Below are positions 46,501 through 56,547 of a stretch of DNA of 64,000 nucleotides, in pieces (position 1 is the stretch's first letter; every line of letters begins with the position of its first letter). The notes beneath the pieces are model-generated. The model saw only the letters and a program-made list of their open reading frames with translations. It was not told where the DNA came from and did not search any database. Origin of the DNA: Phycomyces nitens (Eukaryota; Mucoromycota; Mucoromycetes; Mucorales; Phycomycetaceae); NCBI GenBank assembly GCA_022702545.1, contig JAHRBC010000003.1, positions 1,860,001-1,924,000 of the forward strand, given 5' to 3'. The position numbers were made by a program, and so were the translations under genes.

Positions 46501-47852
46501 TTAAATCCATGTACCCAACACAGACATCAATGCAGCGCCAGCATACATGGATGTAAATGAGATGATCTTATTCATAGTACTCGATCTGCGGAAAGCAACG
46601 TTTTGGTTGATCTCAAGGCTCATGAGAGAAATAAAGGCGCTGTAGAGGAGAATACCAGCGGAAAGGGAGTCAAGAATGGCCTGAGCAAGAATAAAGGAGC
46701 TAGAATTTGCAGGGAAAGCACTGTGAACACCAACACCAATAGCCATACCAAATGGTGTTATAATAAGGAAGAAGGCTCCCATAATAGTTGGTTTTATCCA
46801 GCCTTTGAACTCGAGCTCATTGATACGTGTTCCGAGGGCCACACCCTCAAAGAACTAAGGATGTTGATTAGTACGAGATACTTGATATGTAAGTTTCTTT
46901 GTTTACCTGATGGAATACAAGCGCAATCAAGAGAGTTATAAAGCCATGGTTGCCGGTAGTTCCAACAGTGATACCGATAATAATAGAGTGCACCAAGATA
47001 CCAAGCTCAAGTATAAAAGTACCCATGTTTCGCATCATCTTTTCGTCGTTCTCCAAGAATCCAGCACTGTGGACATGACCTTCTGTAGAAAAGCCATCGT
47101 GGCTGTGTTCGTGTGGACTTAAATCTCCTTTGGTATTAGCGGGCACAATCTTGGAATCTGTAACTTCCACCCCAGCACTTTCTTCCTCAGTCTGTGCAGC
47201 AAGAGCACGTCTCTTGGCCATTGCCTCCATGTTGGAAATGGCAAAAAGTTCAATTAGCTGAAGACCAAACGAAGCAACCATGCAAAATACGCCTGCATAT
47301 CCTGGATATGTTTTCCATCCACTACTAAGACATGGACTGCTAAAGTGGCCAAAGGCTTCAGGCAACATGTGAATGAAAGCAGTGCCTGAGATTACTCCTG
47401 TACCAACTATCCACAAGATAGAGTAAGCCTATACAGTCTATTCGGTACTCATTATACATGTATACTTACAAAACTTTCCAATATTAAGAAAATGCTCTCG
47501 GAATCCACCGGCTTTGTAAGGGAGAACACGGAAGAGGATAATTGGAGTGAATACACCTAGAGGACCAAAACATTTAGGATTCAAGTAACTAAAGTCAAGT
47601 AAAGATTGTCTTACCAAGACCACTTGTAACCAAGATGAGAAAGATGCTTCCAATACGGAGCGGAAGGTTGTATGTCTCGGTAGGCAAAGAATTACAGGTA
47701 ACTGTAGTGTATTCTTTATTATAGAGTGTATTGGATGAGATTCTGTATAGATATGAGTATCAATAATACATACGTTGTGATTGTGCTTGTGCAATATTGA
47801 ATAATGCAAAGAATAAGAGTGCCAAAAGGCAACTTGATTTTGCTAAAGGCAT
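46501..47852 (-). CDS. ZIP-family zinc/iron transporter
   Basis: Exons 47852-47774, 47701-47615, 47556-47470, 47406-46907 and 46854-46501, introns 72, 58, 63 and 52 bp, 368 aa. The N-terminus has a signal-peptide-like segment (LALLFFALFNIAQA). Hydrophobic segments fit the eight-helix ZIP fold. The join KFFGTGVISGTAFIHML fixes intron 3. The cytosolic loop is His-rich (SPHEHSHDGFSTEGHVH). Transport-site motifs are LVHSIIIGITVG in TM4 and FHQFFEGVALG in TM5. Closest in character to yeast Zrt1/Zrt2 plasma-membrane zinc importers, but metal and membrane are inferred. The gene is intact although enclosed between inverted repeat copies A and B. Confidence 0.92.
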
Positions 47853-48902
47853 TGTGTTCTTGAGATAGTTTGAAAAGATAATAGAGATATTAAAGTATAG
47901 TCTTCAGTATTTATATTAATTGGGGATACTGTGTATGCATTTTTCAATAACCAGAAAGTCCTCAATGTTGGGCTCACTTTTTTGAGTTTTTATGCCTAGG
48001 CCAATCAGCAAAAGCGTAATGTGTGTGCCTGCCACAATTCAACTACCTTGTAATATGGAAGGCCTCTGACTTCAAAAATTAGATTCCATTGTTTCCATAA
48101 ACCACAATTATCCTCATTTATTATTTGATCAGATCAAGTTACGAAAAGCAATATACCGTGTTTGTAATTCTATATTTTAAGTAACTGCTATTGTCAGGTC
48201 AGATTTATTGGCAGAAGCTCTGGACTCTAGAATGCAAGGGATAAACACGACATGTTTTTAAGATTGTTTCTAATTATATTGTCAAAGTTGATATCAGATA
48301 GAAATTCATTAAATCTGATACTCGATTGACATTGTCTTTTATTGTATACTTTTATTACTGCGCACACTGACCTGTCTATATATAAAATATATATTATTTT
48401 ATCTCTATAGATACGGGTAATTGGGTCTCAAGTATGATTTTTTGATTTTAGAGTAGCAAACTATTGAAAACGTAAAGAATATACAGTCATTGCGGTCAAA
48501 AATGTAGTATATAAACTCTGTTTTTTATTAACTAAACCATTCACATCTATGGAGATCTACTGCAAATCATCAAGTGGAACATTGCAAAGTTACGCCCAAT
48601 TGATACTTGACAGTATGATATTTTTGGGTTTCATGTTTTATGAGGAGAGGTTGGAACAAGGTACGGAAATCACGGTCATTCTATCCGGTGCATAGTACCA
48701 TATCCAAGTACACAGCATGCGCTAGTCACCATATGTTAACATTGGAGTCCGGGGCACAATCCAAACAAGGAAACATGATCACAGAGTCAACGTAGCAAAT
48801 ACCCGGTATTCAGAGAATTGACTGAATCTCAAGGCTGCCCAAACTTATAATATTAGCCGGAGAAGAGTGGGCGCTATTACTGTAATATAAATCATGAGGT
48901 TT
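47853..48902. other. ZIP upstream region, repeat-like
   Basis: No gene. The near part is the presumed ZIP promoter. Segments near 48,190-48,260 and 48,660-48,870 recur in diverged form near 49,160-49,290 and 49,620-49,850. Confidence 0.45.
48660..48870 (+). repeat. Diverged repeat, left copy
   Basis: Shares GGAAACATGA, AGTCAAC and TCTCAAG blocks, then a (C/A)CCGGA(G/A)AA block, in the same order with 49,620-49,850. Probably decayed copies of one mobile element. Confidence 0.45.
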
Positions 48903-49147
48903 TATTATAGTATTATATTAAAATCCTATAGAAATAAATCTGATAATCTTTGCTAGTGAAACATTAGACTTTATGTGGATATTAAAAATACAAAGGATAA
49001 ATCTGATAATTTTATCTAGTGGAACATGAGATTTTATAATAAAAATATATTAAAAATCATGGTAGATCTGATAATCTCTAGTGGAACATGATTCCATTAT
49101 AAATCTATATTAAATTCATAAAGGAAATCTGATAATCTTCTATAGTG
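48903..49147 (+). repeat. Tandem repeat, four units of about 62-68 bp
   Basis: Each unit contains a ATATTAAA-type block, then AATCTGATAAT, then CTAGTGAAACAT or CTAGTGGAACATGA. Units are diverged (roughly 70-80% alike by eye). Non-coding. Confidence 0.8.
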
Positions 49148-49619
49148 AAGCCTTGTTTTTATGGAGCTGTTGTTGTCAGCTCAGGTTTATAAGATATTTG
49201 AGTTTAATGTTGAGACATCAACACGATATGTTTTTGAGAGATCTTTTTTCAATCATATGTTATTTTTGAATTTTGGATTTTATGGGGAGAGGGGAAGACT
49301 AACTACGTTGATTCGGATCAGTGATGATCTTGCAACACTTTTTGCAAAGAAAGCCAGTTAGCAAAACGGGTGTTTAGTGTGAATCATAATAAAAGCAGAT
49401 TGGTAAAAATAAAAGTATTTACTGTCAAGGTACCTGTATATATTGTTTATAAAAGGTTCATCAGTGTTAATTCCTGGCTGTTATTCTCTACTCGCTATCT
49501 TGCTGGAAGATTAGGCCGGAAAAATGGAACAGAATAGAACAAGGCCGGTTTACGATTCCATTGGGTAACCTTGTAAAAAGCGTGACATTAAGAAAGATCA
49601 AGTTGGAGAGATTGAAATG

Positions 49620-49850
49620 AAAGCTAGAAAATGCAGTTGTTCTACTCAAATGGCATCATATACAAGCAATAGGTACAAAATTGGTAATATGTACTATGAA
49701 ACAGCTTGGGGAAATAAAACTGGTTATGGAAACATGACCAGAAAGTCAACCGAGTAATCACCCATGGCTGGAGGGAATTTACTACATGTCTCAAGACCAT
49801 GTAACAAAGTAGCCTTAACCGGAAAATTATGGGTGTTACCCTAGGCTATC
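49620..49850 (+). repeat. Diverged repeat, right copy
   Basis: Counterpart of 48,660-48,870 in the same orientation; see that entry. Confidence 0.45.
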
Positions 49851-49867
49851 TTGAAGTAATTTTACAT

Positions 49868-51550
49868 AAAAAGTAATGCAGTTTTGTGAATATTGTTAGA
49901 ATATCTGCATAAAAGAGTCGTTAAAGATTAGTACCAATACACAAGGACAAATAGTTTTACAAAAGAAAAATGTGCCATTGTAGTATTATCAGCTGCTATA
50001 TATATTTTTACCCAAAGATTGATTGCCTGTAAAGTAGCTGATAATAAATGTAAAGATTGCGAAGTTTGAGTAGATTCTACAACACAATTGCACATTCATA
50101 AACATTCTGTTCTTTAAAAAATATTCCCATATATGATGGAAAGCTACTCCTGTACTGTGTACGGGTTGGGGTAGTAAAAACGTATCTTTTCAGCACAGGT
50201 GAAACATATTTAATTAACGGTTGGTGCCACAGTGAAGAATTGGTTCCATTTAATTCATATATTAAAAACTGCGGAAATATTTAGATTAAATATATCTTTT
50301 TTGCCCGTTTTTCGGGTGTTGTCTTGTAGTACATCCCTATTGTATGAGGTAGAATAATGTTCAACATCCTATACCAATGATTTTTTTCGCAACGAGATAA
50401 ATTGAATCAATTTTTTTAACTGTGTACACTATCTATGCTTACAAAAATATCCGGTACTAATATAGGGTATCCTCTCAAGTAATATGATATACCAATTCAA
50501 ATAGACAGCAGAAGAGATAGATATGTAATCACATGTACAATTTATTTATTTCTTAAATAACATTTTTCATTCAATATTTATATGGTCAACTTTAACTAAT
50601 ATATGCATATATATGTGTGTATATGTACAACATCAATAAGAATAAAAAGGCTAAATGTACCGGTATATTGGTCAGAAAGTGTTTAATACTTTTTATATAA
50701 GCATGTCATTATATAGCTTTTTATAAAATCTATAATTTGATATCTATATACTCCTTTTTTTTTAAAAAAACAGACAAATCTTTAGAGGATTCCTATTTCC
50801 CAGTATATAAAGTAAAATAATCAGTTATTAATTAGCGAACAGACTCCAAGTACTTTTTGTCAAAGTTATTAATATAAAAATATAAAATATTATAAAACTA
50901 TGCCTTATATACTGATATCTGCAACCACGCGATAATTGTCTTATTGTGTTTTTAATAGGAATTTGGAGCAGAATATGTTAATAATATTCTTTACATATTC
51001 AATGCTCAATATGCCTGAGTAGACTGGGTTCATGTATTGTCTAAATATATTTTTTATAAAAATGTAGCGTATACTTCACCGAAACCCCAATTCAAAAAAA
51101 AAAAAGGCATATCAGAAAATATATGTCTAATCGTTTGAAAAGGTAAAGTGGATTTGAAGATATTTTTGCAATAATATTTTTATTCATATATAAGCCAATT
51201 CATCTAGTACTCTACAAATATAAAATATTGTAGTTATTTCTTGTATACTATATATAATAATATTCAAGAAAACATATTTTAGCACATTTTCATTACATGT
51301 ACAAAATTCTATATTGTATATTTAAATATTTGCTTTATAAGTTTTTGAGTAGAACATTTCGCCGAACCATTTGTAGTTCTGATTAGGAATGCTAGGTAAA
51401 GAACCACATTTATTGCTTCATATCTTCTACAAAAAATGAATTTATAGCAAACTTTCCAGTATATTTGCTACTCGCAAAATTTTTACCGATATAACTAGTT
51501 GCTTCAAGGCATATTGTGCAATATACTATAATATTCAGTTTTATAGAGGA
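49868..51550 (+). repeat. Long inverted repeat, left arm
   Basis: About 1.68 kb, AT-rich, no gene. The reverse complement of 62,315-64,000 matches nearly base for base with a few small length differences (for example an A-run of 12 here against a T-run of 14 there). The other arm runs off the window, so total length is unknown. Confidence 0.93.
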
Positions 51551-51952
51551 TATAAAGCAACTGACAAGCTTTATTTATAAATATGATCATTTAAAATATC
51601 ATTAGCTAGTATAATTTATAGCAAGAACTCAATAATTAAACAGCCTATAAATACAGAAATGTGGCCTCATGTTACCCGTACTATTTAATAGCTACTCTGT
51701 GTGCTAGAGACTCGTGTTTCTTATCCATATAAAATACAATGACTACAATATGGTATATGGTTATGTATTACTGCTGTCAAATGTCTATCTAGTTTATCAA
51801 ATCAACTACTCCTTTGCTCACCAGAGCCAAGTGATGTTACCAAATGTAATGAAAGTATCAATAATCACAGGTTTAGTATGCAAATATTGAGCAATTGTAA
51901 GCTTTGTCGAGACCTGTTAATGAAAAGCATGTTTTTGGATTGGTATTATTCT

Positions 51953-52315
51953 TCATGTATACAAGCAATTGACCAAAGAGTATATAATAAAGACAAGACC
52001 TTTATTCAATACAGGATAGACATATTTATAGTTTTCTGAATCTAGTAATACATTATCTATGAAAAAAGCAATGCTTATCCACTCTTTGGTCAGAGACTTT
52101 TTAAGCTGGTTTAATATTGTATGTTGGATTAATCTTGGACCAATATAATTATCCAATATATTCCAACTGTTCTCGATTAGACTCAAGTCAGGACTTGTTT
52201 GATGACCAGTCAAGAACAACTCAAGTTTGTCTTTACATCTTTTGGACATTGCAACCTTGTGTGATATGGGAAATAAAGTAAAAGTATAACAGCAAGTATT
52301 GTAGAGAATTAACAA
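51953..52315 (-). pseudogene. Tc1/mariner transposase C-terminal remnant (copy B)
   Basis: Same 120-codon frame as 45,550-45,912 with one visible residue difference (Gly to Val near residue 98). Keeps SPDLSLIENSWNIL; lacks the rest of the transposase. Confidence 0.7.
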
Positions 52316-53104
52316 ACTCGACGATATTGTACACCTGCATATTAAATGAATTGTTCAGTTTTTATATCTAGTTGACTTTACTTGAATATAAAATAGACCT
52401 TTCTGCCAGAAAAGACATTGGTGAAAAGATGGTCTATTGGATTTACTTTTTTTTAGCCTTGTTCGAGCTTTTATTTTATTCTATTGTTGATGACACGAAT
52501 ATCTTGATACACTACTTCTTGTTCTTCTAGTCATTATTTTGTCGATTTTTGCATTGTCTTAATAATACCCCCTTTTTTTCTATCCTTGGCTTTTGATGAG
52601 TCAATAGCATCAACTAGGCTGATATTGCATTCAATATTGTAAATAGTTTTATAAAAACAAGATTGACAAATGGTTGCAGAGCTATTGTGTCACTTTTTTC
52701 TGTGAATTATCTATTATTTTAGATATACTTTGGTGATTTTTTGTTGCTGGCGGCTCAAGGTTTGTTGCGCATTTTTTAATTACAGGCGATTGATTCAGTA
52801 GATTGTGTACATTAAACCAATCTCAATGTGAATCTACTACATTACAGCCAAGTACTCTTTGTGTTAATATATTTAAAATTTACCAAAGACAGCAGTAAGA
52901 GAAGAAGGAGGAGAAGAAGAAGAGAAAGGCGATTTAATTAGCATGAGATTTAGTGATTAGCTACAGATGTAAAGAATCTATCATCTTGAGTGATGGGCAC
53001 ATCATTTTGGTAAAAAAAATAGGCAGCAGACACTATAGACATTATTACCATAAAAGGCAAGCAAAGAGTTGCACGTATTTCTTAATTTTCTATATACCAG
53101 TAAT

Positions 53105-53332
53105 ACTGGTGTATGACTCGGTTGGTTGAGGCGTTGGATTTTCAATGTACAGGTCGGGGGTTCGAACCTCGGGCTTGGAAATTGGAGAAAAGACGTTTCC
53201 GCCGACTGGGTTATATACTGGGGCAGTACCTGGGACTTTGGCCAAGTCTCAGCTTGGACTTCGGTGGCCGCGGGGATTCCAATCTACCAAGCTTAGCTTG
53301 GTAGAGTACTGTTGCATTTTTTTAATTTTTTT
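53105..53332 (+). repeat. tRNA-derived SINE-like unit, copy B
   Basis: Plus orientation: A-box-like TGACTCGGTTGG, B box GGTTCGAACC, about 150-bp body, 3' hairpin CTACCAAGC-TTA-GCTTGGTAG and a T-rich tail that would terminate RNA polymerase III. It is preceded by the palindrome CCAGTAATACTGG (imperfect). Best copy for reading the unit. Confidence 0.75.
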
Positions 53333-53501
53333 TGTCGTTTTGGATTTGGGTTGTTCTTCCAATGCTATTACACAGCCAATATTTCCCAAACCCACTGGGA
53401 GTCGTAAACAAAGATAGAAAGATAGATCCTTTTTATTCAATGAAATATTGTCCTCTTTTATATCTTTTCTAAACCTACTCAGCCATCATGAATGTTTGAC
53501 A
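53333..53501 (-). repeat. Old 169-bp solo LTR-like sequence (copy B)
   Basis: Reverse orientation counterpart of 39,077-39,245 and 54,660-54,828. Confidence 0.7.
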
Positions 53502-53869
53502 CTTTGGTGGCCTCGAAGATTACAACCTACTAAGAAGGAGAGCTTAGTGGACTACCGCTATTTTTTTATTTTTTATTTTTTATTTTTCAAATTTATTTAT
53601 TAGGGGGGTTCATTGATCTTTATTTTCCAAATTTTATCTATTGGCAATCAAGACTTTGAAAATCTGTTATTGAATCCCCTTTTTTTAATCGTTCTTAGTC
53701 TTCTATCCAAAGAGTATTTGTAAGGTACTCATGGTGCCAAATTATTCTTTTGAAAAGACTGATGGTAGTTTTGTAGATTCAAAATGGTACCCCTTTTTTG
53801 TTGCAAAATCCATTTGGTGGTCTTGGTAAACCTAATTCATAGTGAGATATTTGTATTTGTTAGTATCTC

Positions 53870-54080
53870 GTGGGAAATTGGAATACTGTGAGAGCTGTTG
53901 ATCAACAAACAAGTATTATGTGTGTTATACACACCACACCCGAGCGAAGATAATCTTCACAGCCGATATCTGGTTAGTATTTGTTATTGACCATGGCGAG
54001 TTAACATCTCAGGAACGACGAAACTTCATACTACTGTATCTATAATCAACTATTACCCAATAGAGACTAGAGTATTAAGT
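53870..54080 (-). repeat. Dispersed repeat family, copy 2
   Basis: Reverse complement shares GAGATGTTAACTCGCC, AACCAGATATCGG and GTGGTGTGTATA with 38,030-38,225. Confidence 0.6.
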
Positions 54081-54229
54081 ATTTTGGATAAAAACTATAT
54101 AAACTACCATAATATTCTTTCTTTAATAATTTAGCAAAACTCTATATTTTTGTCGTGTTTCAATTTTAATATCTTACAATTTATTTTCTATTACAATAAT
54201 TTTTAAAAATTGCAAAAAATCTGTGGTTT

Positions 54230-54400
54230 TGTACCTTGAGATATACACACCCAGCTGAATAAAGTCCAAACTCTACAACCGATCTCTGGCTATTCTTTTT
54301 AAATACATGTTAAGTTAATATCTGAATACGTTATACACCAAGCACTCATACATCTCATACCAAGCGATATCCGACCATTATACAACAGAGATCTTAACTA
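54230..54400 (-). repeat. Dispersed repeat family, copy 3
   Basis: Reverse complement shares the CAGAGATCGGTTGT and GGTGTGTATA blocks with 38,030-38,225; more decayed than copy 2. Confidence 0.5.
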
Positions 54401-54659
54401 TAATGATATTTGAATAATTCAAAACAGCTGTTTGACACTATCCAAATACTCTTTGGATAGGATACTAAAAACATCTAAAAAGGGGGTTCAATAACATATT
54501 TTCAAAGTCTTGATTGCCAATAGATAAAATTTGGAAAATAAATATCAATGAACCCCCCTAATAAATAAATTTGAAAAATAAAAAATAAAAAATAAAAAAA
54601 TAGCGGTAGTCCACTAAGCTCTCCTTCTTAGTAGGTTGTAATCTTCGAGGCCACCAAAG

Positions 54660-54828
54660 TGTCAAACATTCATGATGGCTGAGTAGGTTTAGAAAAGATA
54701 TAAAAGAGGACAATATTTCATTGAATAAAAAGGATCTATCTTTCTATCTTTGTTTACGACTCCCAGTGGGTTTGGGAAATATTGGCTGTGTAATAGCATT
54801 GGAAGAACAACCCAAATCCAAAACGACA
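54660..54828 (+). repeat. Old 169-bp solo LTR-like sequence (copy C)
   Basis: TGTCAAAC to AACGACA with TATAAAAG and AATAAA inside. Homologous to the 3' half of the Gypsy LTR. Confidence 0.75.
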
Positions 54829-55056
54829 AAAAAAATTAAAAAAATGCAACAGTACTCTACCAAGCTAAGCTTGGTAGATTGGAATCCCCGCGGCCACCGA
54901 AGTCCAAGCTGAGACTTGGCCAAAGTCCCAGGTACTGCCCCAGTATATAACCCAGTCGGCGGAAACGTCTTTTCTCCAATTTCCAAGCCCGAGGTTCGAA
55001 CCCCCGACCTGTACATTGAAAATCCAACGCCTCAACCAACCGAGTCATACACCAGT
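54829..55056 (-). repeat. tRNA-derived SINE-like unit, copy C
   Basis: Mirror of copy B, with its A-rich (T-tail) end abutting the old LTR. Confidence 0.75.
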
Positions 55057-56130
55057 ATTACTGGTATATAGAAAATTAAGAAATACGTGCAACTCTTTGC
55101 TTGCCTTTTATGGTAATAATGTCTATAGTGTCTGCTGCCTATTTTTTTTACCAAAATGATGTGCCCATCACTCAAGATGATAGATTCTTTACATCTGTAG
55201 CTAATCACTAAATCTCATGCTAATTAAATCGCCTTTCTCTTCTTCTTCTCCTCCTTCTTCTCTTACTGCTGTCTTTGGTAAATTTTAAATATATTAACAC
55301 AAAGAGTACTTGGCTGTAATGTAGTAGATTCACATTGAGATTGGTTTAATGTACACAATCTACTGAATCAATCGCCTGTAATTAAAAAATGCGCAACAAA
55401 CCTTGAGCCGCCAGCAACAAAAAAGCACCAAAGTATATCTAAAATAATAGATAATTCACAGAAAAAAGTGACACAATAGCTCTGCAACCATTTGTCAATC
55501 TTGTTTTTATAAAACTATTTACAATATTGAATGCAATATCAGCCTAGTTGATGCTATTGACTCATCAAAAGCCAAGGCTAGAAAAAAAAGGGGGTATTAT
55601 TAAGACAATGCAAAAATCGACAAAATAATGACAAGAAGAACAAGAAGTAGTGTATCAAGATATTCGTGTCAGCAACAATAGAATAAAATAAAGGCTCGAA
55701 CAAGGCTAGACAAAAGTAAATGCAATAGACCATTTTTTTCACAAATGTCTTTGCTGGTAGAAAGGTCTATTTGATAACCAAGTAAAGTCGACTAGATAGA
55801 AAAACTGAACCATTCATTTAATATATAAAGGTCTACAGAATGACCGGTTTTTTTTTAAAAAAAAATCTATACAATACTAAATCAGCTTTGAAAGGCTCTA
55901 ACCAAAGAGTGGATAATCATTGTTTTTTTCCCTAGATAATATATTGCTAGATATCAGGAAAGTATAAAGTGGACCTATCTCATACTAAATAAAGGTCTTG
56001 TCTTTATTATATACTCTTTGGTCAATTGCTTGTATATATGAAGAGTAAGATCAATGCAAAATCGTACCTTTCATTTATACCTCTCGACAAAGCTTGCAAT
56101 CGCTCAATACTTTTATACTAAGCATGCATA

Positions 56131-56547
56131 ACATTTTTAATTGTAATCTCTTGCTATAAAAACCATTCATTCCACTCTCATTAAAATATCCATAACATTA
56201 ATACAATGCTGACCAAAGACTATTGCTTCCATTCAAGCACCCCCGTCAAATCATATAAAAAAATCAACAGACTTAATAGCCATTTTATCAACAAGCGACT
56301 TTACAGCTGTATGTCTTGGATTATTATATCAGAACAATTTACAGCTATAGCTGTAAAAGACAAGGAAAATGGGTGCTTGAAATACATCATTTTATTGGCG
56401 TCCTTTGAGTGCCAATTATTTCCATTTGGGTGCTTCCACAAGATCGCTTTCTTTGGTCATTTTATCGAACCACAAATAAAGAGAGCAGTCCATTTGTCAT
56501 TACGTCTTGGTTTATCCTGCTGGACATTATAACACATCAATCCGAGC
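56131..56547. other. Upstream region of the START gene
   Basis: About 420 bp between the end of repeat C and the START gene. A 108-codon frame here has no recognisable features. Presumed promoter. Confidence 0.45.

Larger units (their letters stand above)
51630..53725 (-). repeat. Composite repeat copy B (inverted)
   Basis: Minus-strand copy of the composite unit: Tc1 remnant (51,953-52,315), SINE-like unit, old LTR (53,333-53,501) and A/T-rich end. 51,630-53,316 pairs with copy A; 52,316-53,725 pairs with copy C about a centre at 54,080. Confidence 0.88.
53726..54435. other. Spacer of the B/C palindrome
   Basis: 710 bp of unique-looking DNA between the inverted copies, except for two diverged copies of the 38,030-type repeat (listed separately). 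No gene. Confidence 0.6.
54436..56130 (+). repeat. Composite repeat copy C
   Basis: Plus-orientation copy. 54,436-55,845 is the near-identical mirror of copy B. The Tc1 remnant is mostly deleted at 55,846-55,900, and similarity to the end of the unit resumes from about 55,900 to 56,130 at lower identity. Confidence 0.85.

Noticed and set aside
53105..53180. Functional tRNA gene in the SINE head
   Set aside because: No acceptor stem can be formed and the T stem has mismatches; the same segment recurs with a fixed non-tRNA body.
53113..53304. 63-codon frame (and its mirror at 54,857-55,048) in the SINE-like unit
   Set aside because: It translates the tRNA-like head (B box gives Arg-Gly-Phe-Glu-Pro); not a protein.
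56206..56532. 108-codon frame upstream of the START gene
   Set aside because: No recognisable features, and no splice join to the START gene that keeps frame was found.
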